Below the pieces are notes generated by a model that did not search any database, was not told the DNA's origin, and was given only the letters and a program-made list of their open reading frames with translations. Made by a program: the position numbers and the translations under genes. A DNA stretch of 13,289 nt from Deltaproteobacteria bacterium (GTDB lineage: Bacteria > Desulfobacterota > UBA8473): NCBI GenBank assembly GCA_030623035.1, contig JAUXFK010000051.1, forward strand, positions 1-13,289, given 5' to 3'. Numbering within the stretch: position 1 is the stretch's first letter; each line of letters begins with the position of its first letter. Of this stretch, positions 6,766 through 13,289 are shown piece after piece.

Positions 6766-8718
6766 TTAAACCGCAATCATCCCTATTCTATAACATCTAA
6801 GGCAACGATCCGCTTCGCTTATCGCCTCAATAGAATTATATCCCTGCTCTACCTCTTCGAAACTCTTCTTTCTTTCATCTGGCGGAAGCATTCTCAGGTG
6901 CAACCTCTTTCGGCCACCTAAAAAACCAATCTCCTCTTTGGAGTCAAAGACTTTCACTTCCTCAAAAAGCTTATCAAAACAATCCTCGCAAGTTTTCTTT
7001 AACTCCTTTTTGTTTATCAAACGATCGATATTCATTGCAGCCTTTCTTCCACCTGCACATGCACGGATAAGTGCCGAAGGACCCGTTACACAGTCCCCTG
7101 CTGAAAATATCTTTGGATTACTCGTCTGCATTGTAAATTCATCAACTACCAGGGCATTCTTTCTGTTTGTTTCTACTTTGTCTTCACCTTCCATAACTGT
7201 CAGGTCTATTGCCTGCCCTATGGCAGGTACCAGGATATCACAATCTACAACGAATTCGGATCCTTCAACTGGTATAGGCCGTCTTCGACCGCTCTCATCG
7301 GGCTCACCTAATTCCATACGGATACATTCAACACCCACTACCTTTCCCTTTTCTGTAAGTATCTTTGTTGGATTGGTTAAATAATGAAATTTTATGCCTT
7401 CTTCTTCTGCATCTTTTATCTCAACGTGATCCGCAGGCATCTCTTTTTTAGTTCTTCGATATACCAGGTTCACATCATCTTTACCAATCCGATAAGAAGA
7501 ACGCACGCAATCAATGGCAACATTTCCACCACCTACCACCAGCACTTTTTTCCCTTCAGGATACGGGTCTTTCCCCATATTAATATCGAGAAGATAATGA
7601 ACGCCAGGAACAAATCCCTTATATCCTTTATCTTCCCCTTCAAGCCTCATTGTAGTGTTCGATTGGGCTCCAATGGCAATGAATATCGCATCACTTTCTT
7701 TCTCTATATCAGAGAGTTTTACATCCTTCCCCACCATCGTATCGTATTTTATCGTAACACCCATCTGTTGAATTTGATCTACCTCATAACGAAGGACATC
7801 TCTTGGCAGGCGATAGTCCGGAATACCCATTGCTGCCATACCCCCAGGCTCTCCGAGCCTCTCATAAATGGTGGCTGTATGACCCATAAGAGCCAGATGA
7901 TACGCACATGTAATACCTGCTGGGCCGGCCCCAATGATTGTAACCCTGCCGGCCTTTTCTGAAGGTACCTGTTCAAACGACATTCCTTTATGCCTTTCCA
8001 TATTATTATCAGCAACAAAACGCTTCAGATACTTTATAGAGACAGGCTCATCGAGAATCGTCCTGCGGCAGTGTTCTTCACATGGTCTTACGCAAACCCT
8101 TCCAACCATCCCAGGGACTGGAAGCTTACTAGTAATCATATTCAAGGACTCCTGGAACTTCCCTTCTTTTATGCATTCAATATAGCCTGGAATATCGAGA
8201 TGAATCGGGCATGCATCTATACATGGTGCAGTAAGTTTATACTCATAATCCCCTTTTGGAATAGGGCTTCTATCCTGTATCGCACTTTTAAAATCTTTTG
8301 CAAAGTATTTAAGCGCATCTAAAAGCGCCACCGGGCCAGACTGCCCAATGTTACACTTTGAACCTTCCCGAACAACATCGGCAATACGAGAAAGAACGTT
8401 TAAATCTTCGCTCTCGCCTTTTCCCTCACAGATATTTGTTAATGTATCTGCTAAAACTCTGGTGCCAATACGACAGGTAAAGCATTTACCACATGACTCG
8501 TTTTGTATTGCTACAAAGTAAGCTCTGCATAGATCAACGATATTAACTTCTTGAGATCTTAATACAAGACCGTACCACCCAATCAATGCCTTAATATTTT
8601 TGTCCTGTGCAAATTGTATGGGCAAAGATATGTTTTCAACTTTTTCAAAATCCTGAAGCTCTTTTCCACTATTATTAACAACCTCTCCCCCCCATGAACT
8701 AAAAAGAATATCATTCAT
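6766..8718 (-). CDS. FAD/NAD(P)-dependent Fe-S oxidoreductase: NuoF C-terminal Fe-S domain fused to GltD-like module
   Basis: Probable electron-transfer flavoprotein, 650 residues from the ATG at 8718 (site GGAG at 8728-8725; the frame extends only to a TTG at 8730). Domain order: a short N-terminal part; the NuoF-type 4Fe-4S domain ESCGKCFTCRIGT (C76, C79, C82) with a fourth Cys in CNIGQSGP (C122); GltD-type N-terminal Fe-S region (C166, C170; C209, C213, C217); FAD-binding IIGAGPAG (261-268); NAD(P)-binding VVGGGNVAID (394-403); second FAD motif IFSAGDC (537-543); and a C-terminal Cys pair region (C577/C580, C639/C642). The FMN/NADH-binding part of NuoF is absent. It is related to glutamate synthase small subunit and NfnB, but no GltB or NfnA lies nearby. 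Third gene of the cooC operon, 73 bases after the reductase gene. NAD(P)H oxidation is likely; the acceptor is unknown. Confidence 0.85.
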   Translation of the reverse strand: MNDILFSSWGGEVVNNSGKELQDFEKVENISLPIQFAQDKNIKALIGWYGLVLRSQEVNIVDLCRAYFVAIQNESCGKCFTCRIGTRVLADTLTNICEGKGESEDLNVLSRIADVVREGSKCNIGQSGPVALLDALKYFAKDFKSAIQDRSPIPKGDYEYKLTAPCIDACPIHLDIPGYIECIKEGKFQESLNMITSKLPVPGMVGRVCVRPCEEHCRRTILDEPVSIKYLKRFVADNNMERHKGMSFEQVPSEKAGRVTIIGAGPAGITCAYHLALMGHTATIYERLGEPGGMAAMGIPDYRLPRDVLRYEVDQIQQMGVTIKYDTMVGKDVKLSDIEKESDAIFIAIGAQSNTTMRLEGEDKGYKGFVPGVHYLLDINMGKDPYPEGKKVLVVGGGNVAIDCVRSSYRIGKDDVNLVYRRTKKEMPADHVEIKDAEEEGIKFHYLTNPTKILTEKGKVVGVECIRMELGEPDESGRRRPIPVEGSEFVVDCDILVPAIGQAIDLTVMEGEDKVETNRKNALVVDEFTMQTSNPKIFSAGDCVTGPSALIRACAGGRKAAMNIDRLINKKELKKTCEDCFDKLFEEVKVFDSKEEIGFLGGRKRLHLRMLPPDERKKSFEEVEQGYNSIEAISEADRCLRCYRIGMIAV

Positions 8719-8724
8719 AATCTG

Positions 8725-8728
8725 CTCC
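8725..8728 (-). promoter_or_regulatory. Ribosome binding site choosing the ATG start
   Basis: GGAG on the minus strand, 6 bases before the ATG at 8718. The alternative TTG start at 8730 overlaps this site and has no site of its own, so the shorter protein is preferred. Confidence 0.65.
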
Positions 8729-8791
8729 AACTTTCACTTTTATTTTCAAACAGTACAACCATTTAGCACGACAACTAAAAAATCCACACTA

Positions 8792-9718
8792 TTATAACCT
8801 CTTTTCATAGCTCATCTCGATGGTCTTTACAAGGGCTGTCAATGCTTTATTTATAGGGACCGGTATCCCCAACCTCTCACCTTCTGTAACAATCGCTCCG
8901 TTTATGTAATCAATCTCTGTTTTCTTAGCCCTTAAAACATCCTGCAGCATTGATGAAACATTGGTCGCTGTAGCTCTGCAGACATCTTCCACCCTCTTGA
9001 TCGGGTCTTTGTATGTCAATTCTATTCCCCTTTCTTTTACAACCGAAACCGCCTCCATAACAGATGCCCTCAGGACATCCCTCGCCGGACTGTATTCAAC
9101 CAATTCCCCATTCTTTAATCTAAGAACAGCAGTCAATGCATTTATCCCAACATTGATCAATAGCTTGCTCCAAATCAGCCCCTCAACATTATCTGTAACC
9201 CTGGTCTCCAAACCAGCTGAGTTAAATAGAGAGGATAATCTCTTTATCCTGTCCGAAGCCCTGCCATCCAGTTCACCAATGGTCGTTTCGCCTTTGCCTG
9301 CGTGTCTTATATGCCCCAATCCAAGAACCGTAGCCCCTTGAGAGGTTGTTCCACCGATAATCCTTTCACTCCCGACAATCTTAGATATGGTCTCAATATT
9401 GCCATAACCGTTTTGCAAAGTGAGGATGGCAGTCTCTTCCCCCATAAGCCGGACCACATCTTTCGTTGCTTTTTCCGTATCATATGACTTGACACATATG
9501 ATGATAATATCTGCGTATCCTATATCTTTAAGCTCGGTTGTGGTATTTACACTTACGATATGATTACCACTTATTCCTTCTATACTCAAACCCTCATTTT
9601 TGACCTTGTCTACCCTGTCCTGATGTTTATCTAAAAGCCATATGCCCTCTTCCACCTTTGACAGGTAATATGCAAACAGGCATCCCATTGATCCAGGGCC
9701 TACGATAACTATCTTCAT
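8792..9718 (-). CDS. Ketopantoate reductase family protein (2-dehydropantoate 2-reductase-like)
   Basis: NAD(P)H-dependent reductase of the PanE/ApbA family, 308 residues (normal length). The N-terminal Rossmann fold has GPGSMG (7-12), CVKSYDT (75-81) and LQNGYGN (101-107). The C-terminal helical domain has the family lysine in WSKLLINVGINALTAV (K185; N189 and N193 nearby), SSML (255-258) and E268 in TEIDYINGAIV. If it is PanE, it makes pantoate for coenzyme A. It lies 3 bases after the cooC stop; its ribosome binding site (GGGAG) is inside the end of cooC, so translation is probably coupled. No other pantothenate gene is in view. Context therefore leaves open a reductase or oxidoreductase role on another 2-oxo acid, or simple supply of CoA to acetyl-CoA metabolism. 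Family sure, substrate not. Confidence 0.85.
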   Translation of the reverse strand: MKIVIVGPGSMGCLFAYYLSKVEEGIWLLDKHQDRVDKVKNEGLSIEGISGNHIVSVNTTTELKDIGYADIIIICVKSYDTEKATKDVVRLMGEETAILTLQNGYGNIETISKIVGSERIIGGTTSQGATVLGLGHIRHAGKGETTIGELDGRASDRIKRLSSLFNSAGLETRVTDNVEGLIWSKLLINVGINALTAVLRLKNGELVEYSPARDVLRASVMEAVSVVKERGIELTYKDPIKRVEDVCRATATNVSSMLQDVLRAKKTEIDYINGAIVTEGERLGIPVPINKALTALVKTIEMSYEKRL

Positions 9719-9721
9719 AGC

Positions 9722-10483
9722 TCACTCCCTGATCCTCTTTATTATTTTATCCATCTCAAGCATTATTTGTGGGCTCAGTTTAAAAGGTGGAACCCCTTTC
9801 AAATCCGCCTCTATGATCAGCGGATCTGAAAATATTGAGCCCAAAAAATCGAAGTCCTGCATTTCTTTGTATAGAAACTCTCTATCCCTGTCATCTCTCA
9901 CCTTATTGGCAATCGCACCAACCTTTTCTATACCGATATCCCTGGCCAATCTCCTTATCCTGTATGCCGTCTCTATACTTCTCTTTCCTGGCTCAACAAC
10001 TACGATTAACATATCGACGGCCTTTGCTGTGGCTCTTCCCAGATGCTCCACACCTGCTTCCATGTCCAGGATCACGACTTCCTTTCTAGCCAGTATGAGA
10101 TGGATGACCAATGCCCTTAGAAAGACACTTTCCGGACAAACACAACCTCCTCCTCCCTTTTTTACCGTTCCCATAACCATCAGCCGGATGCCGTCTTGTT
10201 CTACCCAATATTTTTCCGGTATATCATCGACTTTCGGATTTAGACTGAAGAAACCGCCACTACTACCCGGTTTCGCACCGGTTCTCTCTTCTATGAGTTC
10301 ACTCATCTCAATTATAGGCACGATCTCATTTGGGTTTGGAAACCCAAGAGCCATAGCCAGGTTTGCATTCGGGTCCGCATCAATAGCCAGTACAGTATAA
10401 CCCTCATCATGAAATTTCCTGGCAAGGCAAGCACTGATCGTGGTCTTTCCAACGCCACCTTTACCTGTCAAAGCAATCTTCAC
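9722..10483 (-). CDS. cooC: CooC/AcsF-type nickel-insertion ATPase for CO dehydrogenase/acetyl-CoA synthase
   Basis: MinD-like P-loop ATPase, 253 residues, expected to load nickel into CO dehydrogenase or acetyl-CoA synthase in the cytosol. The deviant Walker A is GKGGVGKTT (7-15) with the signature lysine K8; the nucleotide/switch region is IDADPNANL (34-42); the Walker B-like strand is VVILDMEAGVEHLGR (136-150). The CxC pair in GGGGCVCPES (C114, C116) is the metal-binding, dimer-bridging motif of CooC, which sets it apart from MinD, ParA and NifH. Start is GTG at 10483, with AGGCGG upstream. First gene after a good promoter and followed at 3 bases by the reductase gene. No CODH or ACS subunit is in the window; such genes probably lie elsewhere. 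CooC and AcsF are hard to tell apart by eye. Confidence 0.9.
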   Translation of the reverse strand: MKIALTGKGGVGKTTISACLARKFHDEGYTVLAIDADPNANLAMALGFPNPNEIVPIIEMSELIEERTGAKPGSSGGFFSLNPKVDDIPEKYWVEQDGIRLMVMGTVKKGGGGCVCPESVFLRALVIHLILARKEVVILDMEAGVEHLGRATAKAVDMLIVVVEPGKRSIETAYRIRRLARDIGIEKVGAIANKVRDDRDREFLYKEMQDFDFLGSIFSDPLIIEADLKGVPPFKLSPQIMLEMDKIIKRIRE

Positions 10484-10524
10484 AACTTCACCGCCTATAA
10501 CTTACTTTATAAATAAACAGAAAC

Positions 10525-10554
10525 ATTTTACTTAAGGCCATTCGATATTGTCAA
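10525..10554 (-). promoter_or_regulatory. Sigma70-type promoter of the cooC operon
   Basis: Minus strand: TTGACA (-35, 10554-10549, perfect), 18-base spacer, TAAAAT (-10, 10530-10525, 5 of 6). It predicts a start near 10518 and a short leader of about 35 bases before the GTG of cooC. It separates the cooC operon from the metF/kinase genes upstream. Confidence 0.75.
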
Positions 10555-10563
10555 GTAAAGTTT

Positions 10564-10581
10564 AAAAGAAAATATTCTTTT
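10564..10581 (-). terminator. AT-only inverted repeat after the kinase gene
   Basis: AAAAGAA (10564-10570) and TTCTTTT (10575-10581) form a perfect 7-bp dyad with a 4-base loop, between the kinase stop (10625) and the cooC -35 box. It could help to end the upstream transcript, but with no GC-rich stem it is a weak candidate. Confidence 0.22.
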
Positions 10582-10624
10582 ATGAGTCAAAGTCGGATAT
10601 TAACGGGTTTGAAATATGGCGGGT

Positions 10625-12118
10625 TTATTCTTTTTCGCAGGGGAGAAATACGGTTACAGTGGTTCCCTTACCTTCTTTGCTATTTGTTTGGATTGAACCA
10701 TGGTGGGCTTCTACTATTCCTTTGGCAATTGGCAATCCGAGGCCGGTGCCTACGATCATTCTTGTTTGATTATCCTTTACTCTATAAAACCTATCGAAAA
10801 TCCTGGGGATATCTTTTTCAGAGATACCTATGCCGGTATCTGACACATCAACCCTCAGAGATTCTCCTTCTCGCAGAACTCTTATATTGATGCTACCATC
10901 TTTAAGATTATACTTGACCGCATTACCTATGAGATTGATAAACAGCTCTTCCATATTTCCTTTATCAGCCTTTATCAAAGGCAGGGACTTGTTTATTTCC
11001 ATGCTTAATTTTATGCCCTTAGCCTCTGCTTCAGGTTCCATAAGCTGACAGGTTCGCTCTATGACATCCTCTAATTCTATGAGTTCTTTATGTTGAACCA
11101 CGATACCTGAATCGATCTTGGAGACATTGAGAAGATCGTTAATGAGGTCAAGAATTCCCTTTGTCCTTTCTTTTGCCCGAATTAACATATTTTTCTGCTT
11201 TGCAGTAATCGAACCTGCCATACCTTCTTGTATTACAGACAACTGCTGTTGTATCGCAGAGATGGGGGCTCTCAACTCGTGAGAAACCATAGTCAAAAAA
11301 TCTGATTTCATCCGATTCAATTCTTTTTCCTGTGTTATGTCATGTAGAACTGTTACAGATCCCATAACTCTGCCTTCTTCATCAAGGACAGGAGCAACAT
11401 CCGCTCTTAAAAAAAACACTCCTTCTCCTTTGCAAGGTGAGATCTCCCGGGATATTTCAAGATACATGGATTCCTCGGCATTTAAAGCTGCATCCACTGC
11501 ATCTGCAAGATTATTATCATTAATACACTGCGATAGGGGTTTATTTATAATCGGTAAACTTTCGATTTCCAATAGTCTTGTTGCAGCAGGGTTATGAAGC
11601 ACAATCAGGCTTTCTCTATCCGTCACAAGCACCCCATCAACCATAAAGTTGATTATCGTAGAAACCCTGCTCTTCTCATATGCAATATCCTTAAGGCTTT
11701 TCTCCTTCTCCTTTCGCAGATTCTCAGCTTCCCTTTGCAATATCCTTCTCTCCATAGCCCTCTTTACAACAATCCTCAATTGGTCTGGTGTAAAAGGTTT
11801 CGCTATGAAGTCATAAGCCCCCTTTTTCATTGCTTCCACTGCCAATTCCACAGTCGCATACCCGGTAATAACAACTACAATCAAATTATCGTCTACTCCT
11901 CTTAGAGCATCCAGTACCTCCATGCCACTTATCCCTGGCATCATTAAATCAAGCAAAAGGACATCGAAAGTTTCTTTTTCAGCAGTGATGAGCTTCAAAC
12001 CCGCCTCTCCATTTTCAACGGTTTTGACACGACAACCATCTCGGACCAATATGCGAAAGCATCCATCTCTAATAACGGCCTCATCATCTATGACAAGGAT
12101 TTTAGCATCTTTCAACAT
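10625..12118 (-). CDS. Soluble receiver-PAS-histidine kinase
   Basis: Cytosolic sensor kinase, 497 residues, no membrane segment. The N-terminal receiver domain (about 4-122) has phospho-acceptor D57 in LLLDLMMPG, T85 and K107 (AKPF). A charged coiled coil (about 122-152) leads to a PAS domain (about 152-265) ending in VTVLHDITQEKELN. The HisKA dimerisation helix has the H-box MVSHELRAP with H280. The HATPase domain (about 345-495) has all boxes: N in FINLIGNAVKYN (N395/N399), G1 DTGIGI, F FDRFYR, G2 GTGLGL. Receiver-first kinases of this kind are usually controlled by phosphorylation from a partner. It starts 41 bases after the stand-alone receiver gene, in one unit with metF. The PAS domain has no visible cofactor-binding cysteine cluster, so the signal is unknown. 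The start at 12118 has only a poor ribosome binding site. Confidence 0.92.
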   Translation of the reverse strand: MLKDAKILVIDDEAVIRDGCFRILVRDGCRVKTVENGEAGLKLITAEKETFDVLLLDLMMPGISGMEVLDALRGVDDNLIVVVITGYATVELAVEAMKKGAYDFIAKPFTPDQLRIVVKRAMERRILQREAENLRKEKEKSLKDIAYEKSRVSTIINFMVDGVLVTDRESLIVLHNPAATRLLEIESLPIINKPLSQCINDNNLADAVDAALNAEESMYLEISREISPCKGEGVFFLRADVAPVLDEEGRVMGSVTVLHDITQEKELNRMKSDFLTMVSHELRAPISAIQQQLSVIQEGMAGSITAKQKNMLIRAKERTKGILDLINDLLNVSKIDSGIVVQHKELIELEDVIERTCQLMEPEAEAKGIKLSMEINKSLPLIKADKGNMEELFINLIGNAVKYNLKDGSINIRVLREGESLRVDVSDTGIGISEKDIPRIFDRFYRVKDNQTRMIVGTGLGLPIAKGIVEAHHGSIQTNSKEGKGTTVTVFLPCEKE

Positions 12119-12159
12119 ATGACGGGTTTCCCTGTAGCTTTTCTGTTAATAAATAACCC

Positions 12160-12552
12160 TTAAATTTTCTGCAAAAGAATCTCAGCCCGTTTTACTAATT
12201 CAGAGGGCTCAACCGGCTTGTCAATGTAATCATCCGCCTCTACTTCCATTCCCATTCGATGTGTATAAGTCGTTTTAGACATTTCGGACACAACAGCCGT
12301 TAAGAGGAGTATCGGAATCCGGCTGTATTGAGGGTCAGACTTAAGTTCGTGACATACAGCATAGCCATCTTTATTCGGCATCATCACATCCAGAATAATC
12401 AAACCCGGAAAGGATTCTTTTACCTTTTGCAAACCCTCAATTCCATCATAGGCGGTAATTACCTCATAACCCCTGTCCTCCAACATCATTTTAACCGACT
12501 CAACAAAGTCAGGGTCATCATCAACCACCAAAATCTTTATTGCTTTTTCCAT
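12160..12552 (-). CDS. Stand-alone receiver-domain response regulator (CheY-like)
   Basis: Single receiver domain, 130 residues, with no output domain. The acidic pocket is DDDPD (11-15), the phospho-acceptor is D55 in LIILDVMMPN, the switch threonine T85, and the conserved lysine K112 in DYIDKPVEP. Between T85 and the ADDY segment the beta4-alpha4 region is longer than in CheY (VVSEMSKTTYTHRMGMEVEADDY), which may mark a subfamily. The ATG at 12552 has a strong AAAGGAGGG site. It lies 30 bases after metF and 41 bases before the kinase gene, so it is probably part of a metF-receiver-kinase operon. It may pass phosphate to or from the kinase, or act on a protein target. DNA binding is not expected. 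Confidence 0.92.
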   Translation of the reverse strand: MEKAIKILVVDDDPDFVESVKMMLEDRGYEVITAYDGIEGLQKVKESFPGLIILDVMMPNKDGYAVCHELKSDPQYSRIPILLLTAVVSEMSKTTYTHRMGMEVEADDYIDKPVEPSELVKRAEILLQKI

Positions 12553-12582
12553 ATTTTCATCCCTCCTTTCTTTTTCCCTATC

Positions 12583-13289
12583 TTATACCTTCCCTTTATG
12601 GTCAATACCTGCTGCCCTTATAATATCAGGCACCAGTTCCTCTCTACCTATTGCCATGATGTGAACACCATCACACATTTTTTCTTCGCGAATCCGTTTG
12701 ATCATCCTGCCGGCAATCTCTATCCCTTTTGACAAAGCTCCACCCTTAGGTGCAGAGGCCATTTCATCGATCAACCCTTGTGGTACATTAACACCTGCTA
12801 CGTTCTTATTCATAAACCGAGCCATTGGAGCTGATGTAAGCAGGATAATACCAGCCAGGATTTTTACGGGAAACTTCCTGGCATATTCCATAAATTCTTT
12901 GAAATTATCGAGATCGTATACTGCCTGGGTCTGGATAAACTCGGCACCTGCCTCGATCTTCTTTTCGAATTTTACAAGCTGCGGCTCAATCGGATTTGCC
13001 TCAGGCGTAACAATAGCCCCGGCACAGAACGACACAGCCCCGTCCAGGTTATTGCCCCCCATGTCCTTGCCTTTTTCCATCAATCTGATGGTAGCCAAGA
13101 GCTGACTCGAATCCACGTCGAAGACGGACTTGGCCTCCTTGTGGTCTCCCAAGACGATCGAATCCCCTGTAAGACAGAGGACGTTATTGATCCCTCTACT
13201 GGAAGCAAAAAGCAAATCCGCCTCAAGCGCCATTCGGTTCCGATCCCTGCAGGTCATCTGTAATATAGGCTCACCATCCATTTCCTTCA
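12583..13289 (-). CDS. metF: Methylenetetrahydrofolate reductase, 5' end cut by window edge
   Basis: Reduces 5,10-methylene-THF to 5-methyl-THF (or the reverse) in the methyl branch of the Wood-Ljungdahl pathway, and can also serve methionine synthesis. About 234 codons are in view and the frame is open to the edge. An in-frame ATG at 13281 exists, but CRDRNRMALEADLL then begins at residue 11. In full-length MetF (about 290-310 residues) this motif lies well inside, so the N-terminal 60-70 residues must be beyond the window. Visible TIM-barrel motifs are NVLCLTGD, the FIQTQAVYDLDNF strand, KILAGIILLTSAPMARFMN and GVNVPQGLIDEM. The C-terminus GVHIMAIGREELVPDII is complete. It is followed closely by the receiver and kinase genes. 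With CooC nearby, a catabolic Wood-Ljungdahl role is more likely than a methionine-only role; a MetV partner would lie outside. Confidence 0.92.
   Translation of the reverse strand, partial: KEMDGEPILQMTCRDRNRMALEADLLFASSRGINNVLCLTGDSIVLGDHKEAKSVFDVDSSQLLATIRLMEKGKDMGGNNLDGAVSFCAGAIVTPEANPIEPQLVKFEKKIEAGAEFIQTQAVYDLDNFKEFMEYARKFPVKILAGIILLTSAPMARFMNKNVAGVNVPQGLIDEMASAPKGGALSKGIEIAGRMIKRIREEKMCDGVHIMAIGREELVPDIIRAAGIDHKGKV

Noticed and set aside
7384..7962. Long open frame (192 codons) on the plus strand opposite the FAD oxidoreductase
   Set aside because: Antisense to a gene with many intact cofactor motifs; no recognisable domain or ribosome binding site.
5692..8787. Shared 12-mer TAAAAAATCCAC at 5692-5703 and 8776-8787, both upstream of minus-strand genes
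   Set aside because: A handful of 12-base matches is expected by chance in 13 kb of AT-rich DNA, and it is not a dyad or known operator.
9813..10400. Long open frame (195 codons) on the plus strand opposite cooC
   Set aside because: Antisense shadow of a well-supported ATPase gene; Ser/Ile-rich composition typical of such shadows and no family motifs.
10604..10626. Direct repeat CGGGTTT spaced 16 bp at the kinase stop
   Set aside because: Two short heptamers overlapping the gene end; no regulatory context supports them.
12583..13281. metF as a complete gene starting at ATG 13281
   Set aside because: The conserved CRDRN motif would fall at residue 11, leaving out a large part of the barrel; the frame is open to the window edge.

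Overview
The window looks like a chromosomal stretch of a strictly anaerobic, moderately AT-rich bacterium, most likely a deltaproteobacterium (Desulfobacterota: sulfate reducer or syntroph). This is inferred from protein types, not from a marker gene: a zinc-ribbon/DUF3426 membrane protein, EtfBA paired with a membrane haem/Fe-S oxidoreductase, a CooC-type ATPase, a GltD-like flavoprotein carrying a NuoF-type Fe-S domain, and methylene-tetrahydrofolate reductase. No tRNA, rRNA, CRISPR array, transposase or phage gene was seen.

Layout. At the left, two genes run rightward: hpt (purine salvage) and a zinc-ribbon/DUF3426 protein. Everything from 1446 to the right edge runs leftward. In order of transcription (right to left) these are: metF (its 5' part lies beyond the window), a stand-alone receiver protein, and a soluble REC-PAS-histidine kinase. 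A good sigma70-type promoter then precedes cooC, a ketopantoate-reductase-like gene and a large FAD/Fe-S oxidoreductase. Next come a FadR-like TetR regulator with its own promoter and operator, two copies of an inverted-repeat element, etfB, etfA, a strong hairpin, and the membrane Fe-S oxidoreductase.

How it may work. Two metabolic themes meet. The right half concerns one-carbon / Wood-Ljungdahl metabolism: MetF, a CooC/AcsF-type nickel-insertion ATPase for CO dehydrogenase/acetyl-CoA synthase, and a flavin-Fe-S oxidoreductase that could move electrons between NAD(P)H and an unknown partner. The left half concerns electrons from acyl-CoA dehydrogenation: EtfAB would pass them to the membrane Fe-S protein and then to menaquinone. 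This pairing fits an organism that oxidises fatty acids by beta-oxidation and the resulting acetyl-CoA by the reversed Wood-Ljungdahl pathway. That physiology is an inference.

The most noteworthy signals are: (1) a perfect palindrome matching the Bacillus FadR box as I remember it, just downstream of the -10 box of the FadR-like gene; (2) two diverged copies of one MITE/REP-like inverted-repeat family between that regulator and etfB, one of which creates a false N-terminal extension of EtfB; (3) the NuoF-C-terminal/GltD fusion in a cooC operon; (4) a kinase plus receiver pair next to metF with no DNA-binding output domain.
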